DNA from: an uncultured Ruminococcus sp. | Lineage (GTDB): Bacteria; Bacillota; Clostridia; Oscillospirales; CAG-272 | Direction: 5' to 3' | DNA length: 8,557 bases | Assembly (NCBI GenBank): GCA_902766115.1 | Contig: CACXCL010000267.1 | Span: 1 to 8,557, forward strand | Shown here: positions 6,501 to 8,557 of the stretch, piece by piece | Layout: each line of letters opens with the position of its first letter | Numbering within the stretch: the stretch's first letter is position 1 | Position numbers and translations under genes: made by a program | The notes under the pieces: generated by a model | What the model saw: the letters and a program-made list of their open reading frames with translations, nothing else | Told to the model about the DNA's origin: nothing | Database searches by the model: none

Positions 6501-7049
6501 CTTCGTGCCGGAGATGAGACCCTCTCCGACAGCCCAGGTCATGGCGTCCTTCGCGTACTTCGCGACTTTGGAGCCGTCCGGGAATTTACTCAGATCCCCT
6601 TTGGCGGTGACGTCCCGTCCGGCATTCTTGGCGTAGCGGAAGAAGATCGTCGCGATCTGTTCGCGAGTGATCGGATCCTCGGGAGCGAATGTCGTCGTGG
6701 TAATACCATTGACGATATCGTTCTCGTACGCCCATGCTACAGCCTTCTTATAGTAGTTTTTCTTCAGGTCGGTGAACGGGGTCGTGCCAGTGGGCTCGGG
6801 GGATCCCTCCACACGCCACAGCACGGTGACCAGCATACCGCGGTTCATAGCCGTATTGGGCTCGAACGTGGTATCCGTCATTCCGTTCATGAGGTCGTTT
6901 TTCCATACGTACTCAACAGCCTCGTAGTACCATTTGCCGCTCTTGACGTCCGTGAACGGCATCTTTCCTTCGGCGGCCGTCGCCGGCATGATGATCATGC
7001 CGAGCACCATTACAGCCGCCAGTATCGCGCTTAAGATTCTCTTTTTCAT
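3597..7049 (-). CDS. Large exported SLH-domain protein with two Cys-containing repeat units and a C-terminal propeller-like domain (1150 aa)
   Basis: The signal peptide spans residues 1-25/26 (KKR start, hydrophobic core, ATAA cleavage region). Three SLH domains follow at about 30-80, 90-143 and 155-211; the second and third keep ITREQ and ATRAQ while the first has MNRGM. Two repeat units (about 218-425 and 437-648) each start with a C-x-x-H motif (CDAH 229-232, CATH 449-452) and contain a later C-x-[E/D]-D motif (CWDD 335-338, CPED 548-551). After a Pro-rich linker (655-671) the propeller-like domain (683-1150) parallels that of the downstream SLH gene, sharing HGGHE, GSCTPNV, QDHGYGYT, INGYPDGKGGF, SGYVWDALYL, HYGTGGCTYLD and VGNEGKTTVY. 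A degenerate Asp-box (STDGRTF, 1078-1084) is present. Start ATG 7049 is chosen because AAAGGAG lies 5 bases upstream; an in-frame ATG at 7085 would bury the signal peptide. The function is unknown, probably a cell-surface binding or glycan-active protein. Confidence 0.88.
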   Translation of the reverse strand: MKKRILSAILAAVMVLGMIIMPATAAEGKMPFTDVKSGKWYYEAVEYVWKNDLMNGMTDTTFEPNTAMNRGMLVTVLWRVEGSPEPTGTTPFTDLKKNYYKKAVAWAYENDIVNGITTTTFAPEDPITREQIATIFFRYAKNAGRDVTAKGDLSKFPDGSKVAKYAKDAMTWAVGEGLISGTKIDGKDYLDPKGKATRAQVATILMRYLESAKDPMYDKIDDILTTIPCDAHGKIDVYFGPGDTLTEENMNAFLTGLFDLGEGYTVAIDSDSFAEIKTGYSGAGDGDGGWYDGIPVTFTNTATGETTTEEIDIDIVKNLNAQWSGAMDNYALTYCWDDVPQIAKTAMDNLAELNDGDVLLEGEEYTPEIVEAYLREKSGLTDAGEWEFFLGRFDAEKKYEGNEVCAAFKNVVDGRACIVGIGVTFKVESSSVVDPMHAAFEEFLDEYLCATHGALTTMHNGGGNFNATNVATLALETMGLDAETYSVVVNGEIKDPGLDIGQFAGADNVEIYVKNNVTGEETEHETISLSSRKLNHVSDVSTMCLYTCPEDSEVWKPAEETLGALYCTDGSHEDPIIHALFPDEASFTEENFAAVVKAAVADIDGAEVFVTKFDAARLNTESTCRVYIYKWNDKVLEATNEISFLCSTASVDAPVLSAEHPVPPVLDPTPDNIGVAYEGETSGIKISYAKLFEENGAAITAAGGVGAHGGHETRIVRTENGTYATYITTATGESSEEHPLWFQGVATFSVVKITADGFHVIFTDEFPQAAGSCTPNVINAGDGKVYVTIICDDKDRYMSTMGTDEFTNGVWLAVYEIDTATDTVTAPEAPTLIDHETTPFQDHGYGYTQPILDKEHGKLYAVTCGGEAPGYIAWFIYDLETKTWDPECYTVELFTRRCYINGYPDGKGGFTMVIERCAPVTALKEALGFDFQQTSGYVWDALYLMHIADPTVEEVTVDTVICEPHYTAEGYKGNGRNRFDNATHYGTGGCTYLDTEGKLHVIYSQSVGNEGKTTVYNAIYDLEGNELYKNALPTTLVPKNGGRPSYSGFAMTQGPDGTFYVFFFYGSSATTMDVWKSSTDGRTFTKIADVSGIGITDANGTALKIEKPIIGNSRNFSVRDGIIPIMMHGSGSGGNDNYYYFSIEVPGYEG
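3600..5003 (-). other. Propeller-like domain, copy in the 1150-residue protein (paralogue at 1427-2788)
   Basis: This encodes residues 683-1150. Compared by eye with residues 236-689 of the adjacent gene, about half the positions are identical and the two align end to end, with the main gap near residues 795-810. Four Cys are shared (in GSCTPNV, CGG, C-x-TV and GGCTYLD), as are six or more His and the Arg of the segment R-[IV]-VRTENGTYATY. That last segment recalls the Arg-I-P opening of sialidase propellers, but the remaining sialidase residues cannot be assigned with confidence. Confidence 0.75.
5106..6398 (-). repeat. Two tandem protein repeat units (about 210 residues each) in the 1150-residue SLH protein
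   Basis: Unit 1 is residues 218-425 (6398-5775) and unit 2 is 437-648 (5741-5106). Their C-x-x-H motifs are 220 residues apart. Each unit has part A, running from C-x-x-H through T-x-E-x-N and T-G-E-x-T-x-E to C-x-[E/D]-D, and part B, beginning near a Y/F-T-x-E helix and ending in beta strands. Unit 1 part B keeps SGLTD (378-382); unit 2 part B is diverged. The copies are too diverged for nucleotide-level repeat detection. Confidence 0.7.
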
Positions 7050-7061
7050 AACTTCTCCTTT
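7050..7061 (-). promoter_or_regulatory. Ribosome binding site that sets the start of the 1150-residue SLH gene
   Basis: On the minus strand AAAGGAG (7061-7055) is followed by AAGTT and ATG 7049. The distance and match are near ideal, and the resulting protein begins with a textbook signal peptide. The 110-base gap to the upstream SLH gene has only a 5-bp GTTCC/GGAAC hairpin (7142-7155) without a T-run and no convincing promoter, so co-transcription with the upstream gene is plausible. Confidence 0.8.
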
Positions 7062-7159
7062 CGGGAATAAAAGATACTTAATCATGCATCAGGGTCTCTG
7101 TGCCGCGATAGTCTTTCCTGTTTGATGTCCTGTTTGCTTCTGTTCCGTCGGGAACGGTC

Positions 7160-8557
7160 TTACTCTGCGAACTTGAATTCGTCCCAGATGGCGTCAAATC
7201 TGCCGTCGTCTGCCTTGGTGTTGATGAACAGTACGTTGAAGTTGTGAGCCGGATCAGAAGGATCAAAACCGATGAGTCTGAACTCGTACTTCTCGGTGTC
7301 GGTGAGTCCGGATAACTCACGGAAGAAAGCCTCGATCGCTTCCGCGTTGTACTCGCCGGTGTAACCGTCGTAAACCTGATCGCCGTTGGAGAATGCGATC
7401 TTGTGCATCTTGAACTGAGCGTCCAGAAGACCCTGGTCCGCGTCCTCCTTGCAGGTGCCGATCACTCCGTTCGGGTATATTTCGGAGGAGCTCAGGCATT
7501 TGCGGAAGGCAAAGGCGACGGTCGTCTCCACCGTCTCGCCCGTGACGGTATCGGTGAAGGTCAGGGTCGATTCATCCGGCCAGAACGCGCCGTAGCCGCC
7601 CGCATCGTCTCCGGCACTGCCGTACTCTGCGCTGAGGTCTTCGAAATTGTCGATCTCAACGGTCACTTCTTCGCCGACTCCGGCGATCTGTCTCAGGATA
7701 TTGCAGAGGTTTTCCTCGGTAAAGGAACCTCCCGCGAAGTTGAAGACAAGGTCGAGCTTGTCGTGCGTAACGCACAGATATCTGTCAAGACCGTTCATGA
7801 CCTTGCTCTCAAGAGTGGGCTGGAGAATAGCCCTTACCCAGATCAGGTCGGCTCTGCCGTCCGGCGCGTTTTTGTCGACGAAGCTGGCGTAGAAGGGCTC
7901 GCCCGCCTCGATCTGCGTCATATCCGCTTCAGTTATGAAGAAAGGATAGGTCTTCGCATCGGTGAGGCCGGTCATGTCGCGGAAAAACGCCTCAATGTCC
8001 GCCTCGGTGAACTTGCCGTCATATGCGTATGTTGTGCTGGTCTCACGGGGCTCGGCTCCGCCGAATTTCTTCTCCGCTGCGACGAACTCCGGATTTCTGT
8101 CCTCGGGGCAGATACCTAGGGCTCCGTTGGGGAATCCCGCGTCGCCGGAAGGAAGGACCTTGCGGATGGAGAACTTGATGGATTCGGTCACGGTCTCTTC
8201 GGTCTCGGGATCCGCAAAGGTCACGTCAAGCTCGCCTATGGGAACATACTGACCGTCGCCGAAGAGCTGGTACTCTTCCTTGACGTCGACGTCAAAGTCG
8301 TCGAAAGTGACGGTGCAGCGGTCGTCGAGTCTGGCGATCTTCTTTAAGATGTTCGCCATATTTTCCTCGGTGACGGTTGCGCCGGTGTAGCCGAACTGGA
8401 TGTTGATGTCGCCGTGGGTCACGCAGAGGTAGCGGTCGAGCATGGCGTCTATCTTATCCTGAAGGGACTTCGGCTCGGACTCCAGGTATCTCATGAGTAT
8501 CGTCGCCACCTGAGCTCTCGTGGCGTTGCCCTTGGGGTCAAGGAGCGTCTCTTTGCC
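7160..8557 (-). CDS. SLH-domain protein with two Cys-containing repeat units, no propeller domain (5' end outside window)
   Basis: The reading frame is open to the window edge, giving 465 visible residues; the true start lies beyond 8557. The fragment begins inside an SLH domain (about residues 1-27, with ATRAQ) that is nearly identical to the third SLH domain of the 1150-residue protein. Two repeat units follow (38-243 and 256-463). Each holds DRYLCVTH (41-48 and 258-265), a helix starting TEEN (63-66 and 280-283), a C-x-E-D motif (CPED 150-153, CKED 369-372) and a part-B helix IEAFFR followed by GLTD (188-200 and 408-420). The protein stops right after unit 2, so unlike its neighbours it has no propeller-like domain. 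An exported, wall-bound location is inferred from the SLH domain and paralogy. No enzymatic motif is recognised. Confidence 0.85.
   Translation of the reverse strand, partial: GKETLLDPKGNATRAQVATILMRYLESEPKSLQDKIDAMLDRYLCVTHGDINIQFGYTGATVTEENMANILKKIARLDDRCTVTFDDFDVDVKEEYQLFGDGQYVPIGELDVTFADPETEETVTESIKFSIRKVLPSGDAGFPNGALGICPEDRNPEFVAAEKKFGGAEPRETSTTYAYDGKFTEADIEAFFRDMTGLTDAKTYPFFITEADMTQIEAGEPFYASFVDKNAPDGRADLIWVRAILQPTLESKVMNGLDRYLCVTHDKLDLVFNFAGGSFTEENLCNILRQIAGVGEEVTVEIDNFEDLSAEYGSAGDDAGGYGAFWPDESTLTFTDTVTGETVETTVAFAFRKCLSSSEIYPNGVIGTCKEDADQGLLDAQFKMHKIAFSNGDQVYDGYTGEYNAEAIEAFFRELSGLTDTEKYEFRLIGFDPSDPAHNFNVLFINTKADDGRFDAIWDEFKFAE
7169..8446 (-). repeat. Two tandem protein repeat units (about 210 residues each) in the cut SLH protein
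   Basis: Unit 1 is 8446-7829 and unit 2 is 7792-7169. The C-x-x-H motifs are 217 residues apart and the IEAFFR motifs 220 residues apart, the same period as in the neighbouring 1150-residue protein. Within part A, the spacing from the first conserved Cys to the second is 105 and 107 residues here, and 106 and 99 in the neighbour. Confidence 0.78.

Noticed and set aside
3561..7034. Open frame of 1157 codons on the plus strand, antisense to the 1150-residue SLH gene
   Set aside because: It is in exact codon register with the real gene, so it stays open simply because TTA, CTA and TCA codons are avoided there. It has no ribosome binding site, no signal peptide and no recognisable domain, whereas the minus strand has all three.
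7050..7085. Upstream in-frame ATG at 7085 as start of the 1150-residue SLH protein
   Set aside because: It would add 12 residues ahead of the signal peptide and lacks a ribosome binding site, while ATG 7049 has AAAGGAG at ideal spacing.
7403..8119. Plus-strand open frame of 238 codons opposite the cut SLH gene
   Set aside because: It is an antisense shadow in register with a gene that has clear SLH and repeat motifs.
5106..8446. Tandem DNA repeats or CRISPR-like array in the SLH genes
   Set aside because: The repetition is at protein level with a period of about 220 residues; the copies are strongly diverged in DNA and there are no short regular repeats and spacers.

Overview
The window looks like a chromosomal contig from an uncultured, moderately GC-rich Firmicutes lineage, most likely Clostridia. 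This is inferred from strong GGAGG-type ribosome binding sites, hairpin-plus-U-tract terminators, a clostridial-style stand-alone acyl carrier protein, a TagA-family glycosyltransferase, and three large exported proteins with S-layer homology (SLH) domains. No mobile element, tRNA, rRNA, CRISPR array or phage gene is visible.

Layout. Positions 1-83 hold the last 26 codons of ribosomal protein L19 (rplS), followed by an intrinsic terminator (114-149). A consensus sigma-70 promoter (222-250) drives a single-gene acyl carrier protein unit (328-558), closed by its own terminator (569-603). A GT26 glycosyltransferase, TagA/WecG-like (631-1380), follows and ends at a very strong hairpin terminator (1386-1422). 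The rest of the window is on the minus strand and converges on tagA. Reading along that strand there are: an SLH protein cut by the window edge (7160 to beyond 8557); a 1150-residue SLH protein (3597-7049); and a 689-residue SLH protein (1424-3493).

The three minus-strand proteins form a mix-and-match family. The 689-residue protein is signal peptide + 3 SLH + a propeller-like domain of about 455 residues. The visible part of the cut protein is the end of an SLH domain + two copies of a repeat unit of about 210 residues. The 1150-residue protein has everything: signal peptide + 3 SLH + two repeat units + the propeller-like domain. I recognise neither the repeat nor the propeller domain as a named family. 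Each repeat unit carries a C-x-x-H motif and, about 100 residues later, a C-x-[E/D]-D motif, in all four visible copies.

How it may fit together (inference). SLH domains bind secondary cell-wall polymers, often pyruvylated GlcNAc-ManNAc chains. TagA-type enzymes add ManNAc to lipid-linked GlcNAc at the start of such polymers. The window could therefore place an anchor-polymer biosynthesis gene beside genes for proteins that use the anchor. The exported domains probably bind or process a glycan or another surface ligand, but no substrate can be assigned from sequence alone.
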